From NCBI RefSeq assembly GCF_000504205.1, contig NZ_AZAJ01000001.1:2020879-2084878 (forward strand): a stretch of DNA of 64,000 nt. The letters are read 5' to 3'. Shown here piece by piece: positions 54,411 to 63,311 of the stretch. The stretch is from Methanolobus tindarius DSM 2278. Lineage in GTDB: Archaea; Halobacteriota; Methanosarcinia; Methanosarcinales; Methanosarcinaceae. How positions within the stretch are numbered: position 1 is the first letter of the stretch; the number at the start of each line of letters is the position of its first letter. Both the position numbers and the translations under genes were made by a program. Under the pieces are notes generated by a model, which saw nothing but the letters and a program-made list of their open reading frames with translations, had not been told where the DNA came from and did not search any database.

Positions 54411-55967
54411 ATGGCTAAATTAAATGTAATTCTTATAGGTATCCTCGTTGTGATGTTCGCTGCAGCTGGTGTGTATGCATATGTAGGCAGCATCGGAAAT
54501 GAAGCTATGTCTGTTCATTACATGACCGAGCAGACATGGTCTGATAGTTCATGCAGTGGCTGTCACGCAGGTGTATACGAGGAAGTATCAGGCTCATATC
54601 ACGTTGAGCAGGACATGAAAAAATGGACCTCCATCATGGATTATGGTGTTGACATTGACAGCATTGATGAAGACATGATGGCTGTAACATACGGACAGGT
54701 TCATCCTGGTGGTGGATACATGTCGGATTATGGTGTTGACGTTGACTGTATGGTCTGCCATAATCAGGTCGGTTATGACTTTGAGGCACGTGCAGAAAGC
54801 ATAGCTTCAGGTGACTTTGAAAATGCAAACGAAGCAGCAATCGAAGAGTCCCGCAAAGAAATGCAGAGTGAAACACTTTACATGGCAAGCTACATGCTTG
54901 ATGTCTTAGCACCACTTCCACTTGTAACCGAAGTTCACGATGAAGTAAACGGTGCACCAAGCAAGGCACTTTGTGGCAGCAACTGTCACTCAGGTGACAT
55001 TGCAACAACTGCTGTTACATGGAACCTTGAAGATTCAGCTTCTTATGATGTACACGATTCAGTAGACTGTCAGGACTGTCATGAAACTGAAGAACATGAG
55101 ATCGGAAGCCGCGAATACCTGTTCGCATCCGAATCAGCACACATGGAATCTGAAGTAGGTGTAGTGGATTGTGATTCATCAGGATGCCACGAAGGTATAT
55201 CACACGGTGGAATGGTTGATGCGCACCTTGAATTCATAAGCTGTGAATCATGTCACATACCTGCACTTCCAGGCAGTGATGTAACAGACACTCCGGTAAT
55301 CAAGGAATTTAGCTGGGCAAACGGTGTCCGTGAAGACGTTATTTATGATTCAGAGTTTACACCTACACTTTCATGGTCAGATGGTGTCTATTATGATCAA
55401 CTCCCAACAGCACAGGAAAGAGAAAATGATTCAGTACTCAAACCATACAATATAATCACAGGTACATGGTGGGATGCAGGTATCGATGAAGCTGTCCTTG
55501 CAGATCCTGACAACAGTTCAGCAATTGGAGACCCAATTGATCCGGCTGATGTACTAAGTGCAGATGGTGATGGTGATGGTGTTGTAACTGATGAGGAGAT
55601 TCGTTCATATGATGGTGACATGGACGGAGCTGCAGATTATCCAAATGCAGTTCTGAGGACAGTTGATCTGTATTATCAGATAAGTCACAATATTGCCAGT
55701 TCAGATGTAGGTCTTGCAGATCCTCTGGTATGTGCGGACTGTCATGGAGTTTCTGCTTCAGACACTCTCCAGAATGTCCACTTTGGAAATGTAACCCAGA
55801 ATTGTTCTGATTGCCACACAGTTATACCATCTATTAACTGGAAGCTGATTGGCTACACAACAGATCCTGCAGAAACAGTTCCACCTACCAATTTCTCTTC
55901 AAAGACTATTGAAGTAACAGTTGAAGGTGCAAAACCAACTGAAGTCGAAAGGGAGCCTGCATTCTAA
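54411..55967 (+). CDS. mmcA: Multihaem cytochrome c MmcA of the Rnf complex
   Basis: The protein is 518 residues from ATG 54411 (gagg six bases upstream; the ATG at 54375 lies within the preceding gene). A signal anchor (about residues 3-26) starts it. Eight candidate haem motifs follow: CSGCH (48), CMVCH (113), CGSNCH (188, CX3CH), CQDCH, CDSSGCH (CX4CH), CESCH, CADCH and CSDCH. Between the sixth and seventh lies an EF-hand-like loop DGDGDGVVTDEE (about 385-396). MmcA carries electrons between Rnf and methanophenazine or extracellular acceptors in Methanosarcina, where it is described as a seven-haem protein. Confidence 0.93.
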   Translation: MAKLNVILIGILVVMFAAAGVYAYVGSIGNEAMSVHYMTEQTWSDSSCSGCHAGVYEEVSGSYHVEQDMKKWTSIMDYGVDIDSIDEDMMAVTYGQVHPGGGYMSDYGVDVDCMVCHNQVGYDFEARAESIASGDFENANEAAIEESRKEMQSETLYMASYMLDVLAPLPLVTEVHDEVNGAPSKALCGSNCHSGDIATTAVTWNLEDSASYDVHDSVDCQDCHETEEHEIGSREYLFASESAHMESEVGVVDCDSSGCHEGISHGGMVDAHLEFISCESCHIPALPGSDVTDTPVIKEFSWANGVREDVIYDSEFTPTLSWSDGVYYDQLPTAQERENDSVLKPYNIITGTWWDAGIDEAVLADPDNSSAIGDPIDPADVLSADGDGDGVVTDEEIRSYDGDMDGAADYPNAVLRTVDLYYQISHNIASSDVGLADPLVCADCHGVSASDTLQNVHFGNVTQNCSDCHTVIPSINWKLIGYTTDPAETVPPTNFSSKTIEVTVEGAKPTEVEREPAF

Positions 55968-55979
55968 GGAGTTGATAAT

Positions 55980-57329
55980 GTGGATATCAAGAAATTAGAT
56001 ACATTACCGGAAAAGATCATTATTCCGCTCAGGCAGCACAGGGGTGCTGTCTGTGAACCCCTTGTGAAGAAAGGCGACAGGGTTCTTATTGGACAAAAAA
56101 TAGGCGAAAGTGCAGAATACCAGTCATCAGCAGTTCACTCAAGTGTCTGTGGTGAGGTAATTGCAATCGAAGAGACAGCGCATCCGGACGGCAACAAAGT
56201 GATGAGTGTTATCATCCAGCCAGAAGACAGCAATGAAAGTGTTGCATTCTCCGCATGTAAGGATGTAAAAGCCGATAAACTTGCCCAGTTCATAAAGGAA
56301 TCAGGTATAGTAGAACACTATGGAATGCCGACTCATACAGTCCTTAAACCAAAGGGTAAGAAGATTGACACTGTACTTATCAATGCTACATCATCCGAAT
56401 GGATCGGTGGTTCATTTAAGACTCCCGGAGATTATGCATCCCAGATGATCGATGCATTAAAGCTTCTTATGAAGGCTGCTGGTGCTAAAAAGGGTGCAAT
56501 TGTCCTGAGGACTGATGATCAGGAATCCATCAATGCATTTGAAGGTATTGAAGTTAATAAGAAAAAGCTAAAGGTAGCTCCTCTAATCGGAAGCCGCAAT
56601 GTTGGTTACTATTTCAATGAACAGAATTCTGACATTGTTATTGTATCACAGGAACGCATCTTCGGTAAGAAGATCCTTAACTTCTTCACTTACAGGGTAA
56701 CAGGAAGAAAGGTTAAGATCGGCTGTGACCCAACAGATGTAGGAGTTGCTGTTTGTGGAATCAAATCTGCAAAGGCACTTTATGATGCTGTTCATGAAGG
56801 CGTTCCTTTCTATGATACAGTTGTTTCTGTTGAAGGTGTTTCCAATAAGATGGAATACATACTTGTGAGAATCGGTACTCCATTTAAGGATGTTATTGAT
56901 TCATACGGTTACACTGGTGCTATTGGTAAGATAATTGCCAATGGTGTAAGGACTGGTGTGGCACAATATACTGATCAGGTCCCTGTAACAAAAGGAACTA
57001 CAAGGATAACCATTCAGAAACCTGAAGAGGTTATCAGGGATGAAGCAATAGAATGTATCCACTGTGCACGCTGTGTGGATGTTTGTCCTGTAGAACTTAT
57101 ACCAAGTCGCCTTGCTGTGATGGCAGACCAAGGCCGCTTTGACGAATGCCGACAGATACACATTGAGAACTGCATTGAATGTGGTGATTGTGCAGCAGTC
57201 TGTCCTTCCAAGATACCCATATTACAGCTAATCAGGTATGCAAAGGATGCAATCGAGATGGCATACGAAGACATGCCAGCAAAAGAGTCATCCAATCTGA
57301 AACTTGGCTGTGGATGCGGAGGTGAGTAA
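55980..57329 (+). CDS. rnfC: Rnf complex subunit RnfC
   Basis: The 449-residue protein has the RnfC N-terminal barrel-sandwich (IIPLRQHRGAVCEPLVKKGDRVLIGQKIG), a central Complex1_51K-like domain, the SLBB-like region, and two [4Fe-4S] ferredoxin motifs near residues 359 (CIHCARCVDVCP) and 398 (CIECGDCAAVCP). It is the peripheral electron-input subunit, taking electrons from ferredoxin in methanogens. The start is GTG 55980, with aaggag upstream. RnfD follows after two bases. Confidence 0.96.
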   Translation: MDIKKLDTLPEKIIIPLRQHRGAVCEPLVKKGDRVLIGQKIGESAEYQSSAVHSSVCGEVIAIEETAHPDGNKVMSVIIQPEDSNESVAFSACKDVKADKLAQFIKESGIVEHYGMPTHTVLKPKGKKIDTVLINATSSEWIGGSFKTPGDYASQMIDALKLLMKAAGAKKGAIVLRTDDQESINAFEGIEVNKKKLKVAPLIGSRNVGYYFNEQNSDIVIVSQERIFGKKILNFFTYRVTGRKVKIGCDPTDVGVAVCGIKSAKALYDAVHEGVPFYDTVVSVEGVSNKMEYILVRIGTPFKDVIDSYGYTGAIGKIIANGVRTGVAQYTDQVPVTKGTTRITIQKPEEVIRDEAIECIHCARCVDVCPVELIPSRLAVMADQGRFDECRQIHIENCIECGDCAAVCPSKIPILQLIRYAKDAIEMAYEDMPAKESSNLKLGCGCGGE

Positions 57330-57331
57330 AA

Positions 57332-58348
57332 ATGACATATACAATTTCAGCTCCTCCTCATAAGAAAACAAGATTAGATTTCAAGACATTAAATTATAGT
57401 AAAATAATTGCTCTGCTTCCACTCTGTCTTGCAGCAATATACTTCTTTGGCATTCCTGCCCTAGGTATTATTGTTACATCAGTGGTAACTGCTGTGGTGA
57501 CCGAGTTTGCCATACAGACACTTACAAAGCAGAAAGTAAGAATTGCAGACGGTCATGCTGCTATGATGGGACTTATGCTGGCATTACTCATTCCACCGGA
57601 AGCTCCATTGTGGATTGCTGCATTTGCAGCTTTCTTTGCAATAACTGTTGGTAAACATGTGTTTGGTGGAATCGGTTCTTACATTTTCAATCCTGTTCTT
57701 GTAGGCTGGGTATTTACCAGAAGTGCATGGTCAGGATTTATGACTCCTGCATCCATTCCTCATATCGGCCAGTTCTCTGACCTTATACTTGAGCACGGTG
57801 CAGGTATGATGGTAGGCGTTTCTCCAATACTGCTCATTGGCGGTGTGTATCTTATCTACAAAAGATACATTGACTGGAGAGTTCCGGTTGCATTCTTTGC
57901 AACAATGGTAATCCTGCCACAAACACTGCTTTTCCTATCAGGTGTGATGGCTCTTGTCCATGAAGGAAGTCTCAACCCATTGATGTATATGTCACAGATG
58001 TTTGCATTCCTAAGTCCAAGTCCTGAACTGTCATATTCAATGATAGGGGTTGTATTCTTTGGAATACTCTTCCTGGCAACGGACACAGCAACATCTCCTG
58101 TGACGAAAAATGGACGTATTGTTTACGGAATTACATGTGGTGTACTTGTATTTATCTACGGTTACTTCGCTAACTATGTTGATGGATTGCTGTACGGTAT
58201 ATTCCTTGCAAACTGTGTTGCATCATTTATTGAGATTAACACAATGCCTGCATCATTCGGCACAATGTCATTTGCAGAAAAAGCATACAGGCGTATAATG
58301 GATAAAATTCCCTCATCATTAAAATTCGAGGTGATTAACAATGAGTGA
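57332..58348 (+). CDS. rnfD: Rnf complex subunit RnfD
   Basis: The 338-residue membrane subunit has about nine to ten helices. Typical RnfD segments are HAAMMGLMLALLIPPEAPLW, VFGGIGSYIFNPVLVGWVF near residue 110 and FFGILFLATDTATSPVTKNGR near 240. The last is the region corresponding to the flavin-linked threonine motif of the RnfD/NqrB family. It overlaps rnfG by eight bases. Confidence 0.95.
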   Translation: MTYTISAPPHKKTRLDFKTLNYSKIIALLPLCLAAIYFFGIPALGIIVTSVVTAVVTEFAIQTLTKQKVRIADGHAAMMGLMLALLIPPEAPLWIAAFAAFFAITVGKHVFGGIGSYIFNPVLVGWVFTRSAWSGFMTPASIPHIGQFSDLILEHGAGMMVGVSPILLIGGVYLIYKRYIDWRVPVAFFATMVILPQTLLFLSGVMALVHEGSLNPLMYMSQMFAFLSPSPELSYSMIGVVFFGILFLATDTATSPVTKNGRIVYGITCGVLVFIYGYFANYVDGLLYGIFLANCVASFIEINTMPASFGTMSFAEKAYRRIMDKIPSSLKFEVINNE

Positions 58349-58913
58349 ATCCAATAGGGATACAGCCATAGTGATTGGAAAAATCGTCCTCATATCCGTT
58401 GTGGCAGCTCTTTTGTTAGGTATTACTTATGTCCCTACAAGTGCCCAGCTTAAGATTAACGAGGAAAACTCTAAAAAAGAGATATTAGGCGGACTTATTC
58501 CTGAAGCCAATAACAACTTTGAAGCAGTCTATGGCGACACTCTTGATGAAGATGGCAATCCTGTAGTACTTTATTACCGTGCGCAGGATTCTTCAGGTAA
58601 CATTATTGGTTATGCATTCTTCCAGCAGCAGGCAGGTGCACAGGGACCACTTGTTGTTGCAGGTGGAATAGACTCTGCATTCAGTATTTTCCGTGGGATG
58701 GATGTCCTGAGTCATGAAGAAACTCCGGGACTTGGTGCGAAGATCGTTGAAGATAGTTTCCAGAGTCAGTTTATTGATATTCCAATCGAATCACTTGCCC
58801 TATCAAGTGCAGGTGGCTCAATTGATGCTATTACAGGTGCAACTATCTCCTCACAGGCTGTCGTAGATGCGCTGAATACTAAAATAAGTGAAATTGAAGA
58901 GGCAGAGGAGTGA
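58341..58913 (+). CDS. rnfG: Rnf complex subunit RnfG (covalent flavin)
   Basis: The 190-residue protein has one N-terminal membrane helix (about residues 12-32) and an extracytoplasmic FMN-binding domain. The motif DAITGATISSQAV places the flavinylation threonine at about residue 168, the substrate of ApbE. GYAFFQQQAG and GMDVLSHEETPGLGAKI are family features. In Methanosarcina RnfG has been shown to carry covalent flavin. It is translationally coupled to rnfD. Confidence 0.96.
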   Translation: MSESNRDTAIVIGKIVLISVVAALLLGITYVPTSAQLKINEENSKKEILGGLIPEANNNFEAVYGDTLDEDGNPVVLYYRAQDSSGNIIGYAFFQQQAGAQGPLVVAGGIDSAFSIFRGMDVLSHEETPGLGAKIVEDSFQSQFIDIPIESLALSSAGGSIDAITGATISSQAVVDALNTKISEIEEAEE

Positions 58914-58917
58914 TATT

Positions 58918-59532
58918 ATGGACCCGTTAAGTGAATATATTCGTGGTATTACAAGAGACAACCCGATCTTCGGACTTGTTCTGGGCCTCTGTCCTACACT
59001 GGCAGTGACCACATCAGTCGAGAACGCAATCGGTATGTCCGCAGGTACGGCATTCGTACTTGTATGTTCAAACATTTTCGTATCAGCTTTAAGGAAACAA
59101 ATTCCTTCAACTGTAAGACTTCCGATATTCATCATCATTATAGCGACATTCGTGTCGATTGTAAAAATGATAATGCAGGCGTATTTCCCGCCCATGTATG
59201 CGGCGTTAGGTGTGTTCATTCCGCTAATTGTGGTGAACTGTATCATTATCGGCCGTGCAGAAGCGTACGCAAATAAAAATAATGTTTTCTATTCGTTCAT
59301 AGATGGTCTAGGTATCTCCACAGGTTTCTTACTTGTACTGATGCTCATTGGTGGAATCAGGGAACTCCTTGGAACAGGACAGATAGTAGTATTCGATTAC
59401 ACAATCATCAACCTGTCACTCAGTTACCCAATAACCACAATGATATTGCCTGCAGGTGCTTTCCTGACAATAGGAGGACTCATGGCAATCGTGAACTATC
59501 AGAGAGCAAGGAAACTGGCAAGAGGTGGATAA
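58918..59532 (+). CDS. rnfE: Rnf complex subunit RnfE
   Basis: The protein is 204 residues from ATG 58918, which has gaggag upstream; the frame open to 58888 overlaps rnfG. It has six helices and the conserved pattern NPIFGLVLGLCPTLAVTTSVENAIGM and VNCIIIGRAEAY. The cysteines are positioned like those binding the intramembrane Fe-S centre between the RnfA and RnfE (NqrE and NqrD) subunits. It overlaps the upstream ribosome-binding site of rnfA. Confidence 0.95.
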   Translation: MDPLSEYIRGITRDNPIFGLVLGLCPTLAVTTSVENAIGMSAGTAFVLVCSNIFVSALRKQIPSTVRLPIFIIIIATFVSIVKMIMQAYFPPMYAALGVFIPLIVVNCIIIGRAEAYANKNNVFYSFIDGLGISTGFLLVLMLIGGIRELLGTGQIVVFDYTIINLSLSYPITTMILPAGAFLTIGGLMAIVNYQRARKLARGG

Positions 59533-59533
59533 A

Positions 59534-60121
59534 ATGGCAGAAGATGCATTATTCTCAATCTTTATGGATGGTATATTCATCAAGAACTTCCTGCTGATCC
59601 AGTTCCTTGGACTGTGTTCCTTTGTGGGCGTAACCAAGGACGTAAAAAGTGCCGCGGGAATGTCCGGAGCTGTGGTGTTTGTCATGGCAATGGCTTCTAC
59701 GGTATCATACCTGATTTACACCTACATTCTGGTGCCTGCAAATATGCAATTCCTTGATCTTATCAGCTTTATTGTTGTAATTGCAGCACTTGTGCAGCTG
59801 GTAGAGTTCGTAGTAAGGAAGAATATTCCTTCACTTTACCGTTCACTGGGTATTTACCTGCCACTTATCACAACTAACTGTGCTGTACTTGGTGCGGTAC
59901 TTCTCAATGAAAGTTCAGGCTATAACTTTGTACAGAGTGTCGTTTTCGGTATTGCAGCAGGTCTTGGATACACCGTAGTAATGCTCATGATGTCCGGTAT
60001 AAGGGAAAGATCAACATTTGTAAACATCCCATCATCAATAAGGGGTCTGCCACAGGCATTCTTCATTGCAACAATGCTTTCTCTGGCTTTTGTTAACTAC
60101 TTCTGGGTGATTCCAATATGA
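59534..60121 (+). CDS. rnfA: Rnf complex subunit RnfA
   Basis: The protein is 195 residues from ATG 59534 (gaggtgg at 59522-59528 precedes it). Six helices are present, with IKNFLLIQFLGLCSFVGVTKDVKSAAGM near the N-terminus and ITTNCAVLGAVLLNE in the middle. It is homologous to RnfE in inverted topology, and the two cysteine motifs (GLC, NC) would share one Fe-S centre. It overlaps rnfB by four bases. Confidence 0.95.
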   Translation: MAEDALFSIFMDGIFIKNFLLIQFLGLCSFVGVTKDVKSAAGMSGAVVFVMAMASTVSYLIYTYILVPANMQFLDLISFIVVIAALVQLVEFVVRKNIPSLYRSLGIYLPLITTNCAVLGAVLLNESSGYNFVQSVVFGIAAGLGYTVVMLMMSGIRERSTFVNIPSSIRGLPQAFFIATMLSLAFVNYFWVIPI

Positions 60122-60918
60122 GCGAACTGGTAACTTTACTTGTACAGGCAGGGGCAATCCTCGGAGGTCTCGGACTGGCTGTCGGTGTCATGCTTGTAGT
60201 GGCATCAAAGAAGTTCAAGGTAGAGACAAATCCTCTGGTTGATGAGATAGTCGAAGTTCTTCCTGGAGCCAACTGTGGTGCTTGTGGTTATGCAGGTTGT
60301 GCAGATTTTGCAGAACGTGTTGTTAACGAAGGTGCACCAATTAACGGTTGTCCTGTTGGAGGTTTTGATGTTGCCAAGGAAATTGGTGGCATTCTTGGGC
60401 AGGAAGTTGCAGAAGGTGAGGAGCAGTATCCGTTTGTCAGATGTAACGGCGGACTTAATTGTGTTGACCGTTTCGAGTATGTTGGTTTTGAAGACTGTAA
60501 GGCAGTTATGATGCTGTCAGACGGTGAGAAAGGCTGTAATTACGGATGTATGGGCAGAGGTACTTGTGTACGCGCATGTCCTTTTGATGCTCTTTCCATT
60601 GGTGAGGATCGCCTGCCACATGTGAACAAAAACCTGTGTACCAGTTGTGGGCTTTGTATTGCATCATGTCCTAATGACATACTTGTGTTTGCAAAGGAAT
60701 CTGAAAAGGTACATGTACTCTGTATGTCACACGACAAAGGTAAGGCTGTAAAGGAATCATGTACTGTTGGTTGTATCGGATGTAAGATCTGTGAGAAGAA
60801 CTGTCCTGAAGAAGCTATTACAGTGACCAAGTTCCTTGCAGAGATCGATCAGGATAAATGTACTGCATGTGGAATATGCGTGGAAAAATGTCCACAGAAC
60901 ACAATTGCTATCAGGTGA
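60118..60918 (+). CDS. rnfB: Rnf complex subunit RnfB (polyferredoxin)
   Basis: The 266-residue protein has an N-terminal helix and a [4Fe-4S] domain of the RnfB type (NCGACGYAGCADF ... GCPVGG). Several ferredoxin motifs follow: CNYGCMGRGTCVRACP, CTSCGLCIASCP, CTVGCIGCKICEKNCP and CTACGICVEKCP. The cysteine count allows about six [4Fe-4S] clusters. RnfB is thought to pass ferredoxin electrons into the membrane part. It is the last of the canonical rnfCDGEAB genes. Confidence 0.96.
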   Translation: MSELVTLLVQAGAILGGLGLAVGVMLVVASKKFKVETNPLVDEIVEVLPGANCGACGYAGCADFAERVVNEGAPINGCPVGGFDVAKEIGGILGQEVAEGEEQYPFVRCNGGLNCVDRFEYVGFEDCKAVMMLSDGEKGCNYGCMGRGTCVRACPFDALSIGEDRLPHVNKNLCTSCGLCIASCPNDILVFAKESEKVHVLCMSHDKGKAVKESCTVGCIGCKICEKNCPEEAITVTKFLAEIDQDKCTACGICVEKCPQNTIAIR

Positions 60919-60922
60919 TCAT

Positions 60923-61255
60923 ATGACATATAAGACAAAGATTGGTCTGAACGAAAATATCGTTGCAGCCCTCAGTTATGTAGGATTCTGGATCACAGGA
61001 ATAATCTTCCTGCTCATTGAGCCGGATAACAAGTTTGTCAGGTTCCATGCAATGCAGTCACTGCTGATATTCCTTCCACTTTCACTGATTATCTTCATCG
61101 TGGGATGGATACCATACGTTGGCTGGATAATAGCTGATTTCCTTGGATTCGGCGCATTATTCTTCATACTTGTGCTTGTCATAATGGCATACAAGGGTTT
61201 AATGCTCAAGATTCCTGTTGTAGGCAGTTACGCTTACAAGCTGATCTATCAGTAA
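60923..61255 (+). CDS. DUF4870-like membrane protein ending the Rnf operon
   Basis: The protein is 110 residues from ATG 60923 (aggtgat five bases before). Three hydrophobic segments and the pattern ENIVAALSYVGFWITGIIFLLIEPDNKFVRFHAMQS fit the DUF4870/Tic20-like group. Methanosarcina acetivorans also has a small membrane protein at the end of its rnf operon, so it may be an accessory subunit. It lies four bases after rnfB. No cofactor motif is seen. Confidence 0.8.
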   Translation: MTYKTKIGLNENIVAALSYVGFWITGIIFLLIEPDNKFVRFHAMQSLLIFLPLSLIIFIVGWIPYVGWIIADFLGFGALFFILVLVIMAYKGLMLKIPVVGSYAYKLIYQ

Positions 61256-61397
61256 AATCAAAAATATACAGAAATACAAAATCAGCAGGATGCCATCCGG
61301 CATAATCCTGCTCATCTTTTTTTTAATCTACGAAAACTTAAAAAACTACATCTTCCTATTAATGCAGGTATGCATACTTCTATGCGGAGGGTTTGAA

Positions 61398-62360
61398 ATT
61401 AAAGAAGAGATATGGATTGAAAAGTATAGGCCCTTTAAGCTCGACGATGTGGTTGGCCAGACAGAAACTGTTGAAAGGCTGAAATCTTACATTAAAACAA
61501 GAAATCTTCCACATCTCCTGTTCTCAGGTCCTCCCGGAGTTGGAAAAACTGCAACTTCCGTGTCAATTGCACGTGAGCTTTTTGGAGATTCATGGCGTGA
61601 GAATTTCACAGAGCTTAATGCTTCTGATGAACGTGGAATTGATGTTGTCAGGACAAAGATCAAGAACTTTGCGAAAACAACTCCAATTGGCGGTGCGGAT
61701 TTCAAGATAATCTTCCTTGATGAAGCAGATGCGCTCACATCTGATGCGCAGTCAGCACTCAGGCGTACCATGGAACGCTACACCAATAACTGTCGTTTTA
61801 TTCTTTCATGTAACTACTCATCCAAGATAATTGAGCCTATCCAGTCAAGATGCGCAGTCTACAGGTTCCGTCCGTTGTCTGATGAAGCTGTGGCAGAACG
61901 TGTAAGATTTGTAGCAAATAATGAGAATCTGGATATTGCAGATGATGGTGTGGATGCCATAAAATATGTTGCGCAGGGCGATATGAGAAAAGCTATTAAT
62001 GCTCTTCAGGCAGCAGCTCTTATTGCTGACACAATCCACAAGGATGCAATCTACAAGATTACTGCAACTGCACGTCCTGAGCAGGTAAAAGAACTTATCA
62101 TGACTGCTCTGGAGGGGAGTTTCAGTGCATCCAGAAAACATCTGGACAGCCTTTTGCTGGAGCAGGGACTTTCCGGAGAGGATGTTGTAGGTCAGATATA
62201 CAGGGCCATGTTTGAGGTAGATATTCCTGAGAAGAAGATGGTCGAACTAATCGATGTCATCGGTGAGATTGATTTCAGGCTTACAGAAGGTGCCAATGAA
62301 AGAATTCAGCTTGAATGTCTGCTGGCACACTTTGCATTGTCGGGTAAGGAATGTAATTGA
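61398..62360 (+). CDS. rfcS: Replication factor C small subunit
   Basis: The clamp-loader AAA+ ATPase has EIWIEKYRPFKLDDVVGQ at the N-terminus, Walker A FSGPPGVGKTATS (about residue 42), Walker B IIFLDEADALT (about 106), sensor 1 FILSCNYSSKI and the SRC motif (SRCAVYRF). A standard start is lacking at the expected place: ggagg (61386-61390) lies seven bases before an ATT at 61398, which gives a 320-residue protein with a family-like N-terminus. The in-frame ATG at 61362 would add 12 atypical residues and has no ribosome-binding site. Confidence 0.93.
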   Translation: MKEEIWIEKYRPFKLDDVVGQTETVERLKSYIKTRNLPHLLFSGPPGVGKTATSVSIARELFGDSWRENFTELNASDERGIDVVRTKIKNFAKTTPIGGADFKIIFLDEADALTSDAQSALRRTMERYTNNCRFILSCNYSSKIIEPIQSRCAVYRFRPLSDEAVAERVRFVANNENLDIADDGVDAIKYVAQGDMRKAINALQAAALIADTIHKDAIYKITATARPEQVKELIMTALEGSFSASRKHLDSLLLEQGLSGEDVVGQIYRAMFEVDIPEKKMVELIDVIGEIDFRLTEGANERIQLECLLAHFALSGKECN

Positions 62361-62863
62361 GTCTTGAAGCAACAGTACTGGACTTACTTTCCTCTTTTCC
62401 TCACTGGCTTGCAACCATGGTGATTGGTGCAATGCCAATATTTGAGTTAAGGGGTGCCATTCCCATTGCACTTGGAATATATGATATGAGTCCTGTTTCC
62501 GCATTTATTTTTGCAGTACTGGGCAACATGATTCCCGTTGTACCTTTACTCCTGTTTCTGGATCCCGTTTCCACTTATCTTCGCCGTTTTGCTATATTCG
62601 ATAAATTCTTTTCATGGCTTTTCGGAAGAACACACCGTAACCATTCGGAAAGATTTGAGAAATACGGTACGCTTGCACTGACACTTTTTGTTGCAGTACC
62701 ACTGCCTGTAACTGGTGCATGGACTGGGTGTGCAGCAGCGTTTGTTTTTGGTATTAAGTTCCGACATGCATTTCCGGCAATACTTGCAGGAGTGCTGATT
62801 GCAGGAATAATAGTAAGCAGTGTTACATTAGGTGGAATAGGTCTGGTAGATCTTTTCAGCTGA
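62357..62863 (+). CDS. COG2426 small membrane protein (Sm_multidrug_ex family)
   Basis: The 168-residue protein has four to five helices with the family pattern MVIGAMPIFELRGAIPIALG near residue 20 and FVAVPLPVTGAWTGCAAAF near 115. The family name comes from a proposed multidrug role that is weakly supported. The TTG start overlaps the rfcS stop, so the genes are coupled, probably without functional relation. Confidence 0.85.
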   Translation: MSLEATVLDLLSSFPHWLATMVIGAMPIFELRGAIPIALGIYDMSPVSAFIFAVLGNMIPVVPLLLFLDPVSTYLRRFAIFDKFFSWLFGRTHRNHSERFEKYGTLALTLFVAVPLPVTGAWTGCAAAFVFGIKFRHAFPAILAGVLIAGIIVSSVTLGGIGLVDLFS

Positions 62864-62936
62864 AAATACAGGCAATGCTGATAGTTACAAAATAGAATTA
62901 ATAGAACAGTGAAACTAAAAAAGTAGGATTTTGGGA

Positions 62937-63149
62937 TTATTTTCCCAGCATCTCTTTTGCAAGGGTGATATCTTCAGCCTTAACTGTTTTTCTTCCTGCA
63001 TGTTCTGCAAGTTTAATGGCTTCCCTTGAAATTTCAAGTCCGTATTCTTCCAGTATGGCTGTGAGTTCCATTCCTGCAGACTCGCTTACTCTTTGTGCTC
63101 CGGCGTTTCTTATAACTCTCTCAATAGGTGCAAATGGAATTATTGTCAT
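62937..63149 (-). CDS. Archaeal histone
   Basis: This 70-residue single histone fold has IPFAPIERVIRNAGAQRVSESA (alpha-1 and loop), a long central helix (MELTAILEEYGLEISREAIKLAEHAG) and RKTVKAEDITLA. It matches HMf-type histones that wrap DNA as dimers and longer polymers. The N-terminal proline-rich start and RKT motif for DNA contacts are present. A TATA element lies about 70 bases upstream on the minus strand. Confidence 0.97.
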   Translation of the reverse strand: MTIIPFAPIERVIRNAGAQRVSESAGMELTAILEEYGLEISREAIKLAEHAGRKTVKAEDITLAKEMLGK

Positions 63150-63217
63150 AAATATCCTCTTATATGTCTTCTATAATCAATTTGGTTGAATTTCCAGTAA
63201 CAAATATCAAAATAACC

Positions 63218-63225
63218 TATATATA
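63218..63225 (-). promoter_or_regulatory. TATA box of the histone gene
   Basis: tatatata, preceded on the minus strand by an A-rich segment ending cttta, gives a predicted leader of about 45 bases before the ATG at 63149. Confidence 0.55.
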
Positions 63226-63311
63226 GTTTTTTAAAGAAAAATCCAAATTAAATCAAGCTTATTTGTATTTTCAGGGTAATTTGGATATTTTTTATTTTTT
63301 GACTCGATGAA

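Noticed and set aside
55015-55644. Several minus-strand frames within mmcA
   Set aside because: Their histidine- and leucine-rich products are the reverse reading of the biased cytochrome codons.
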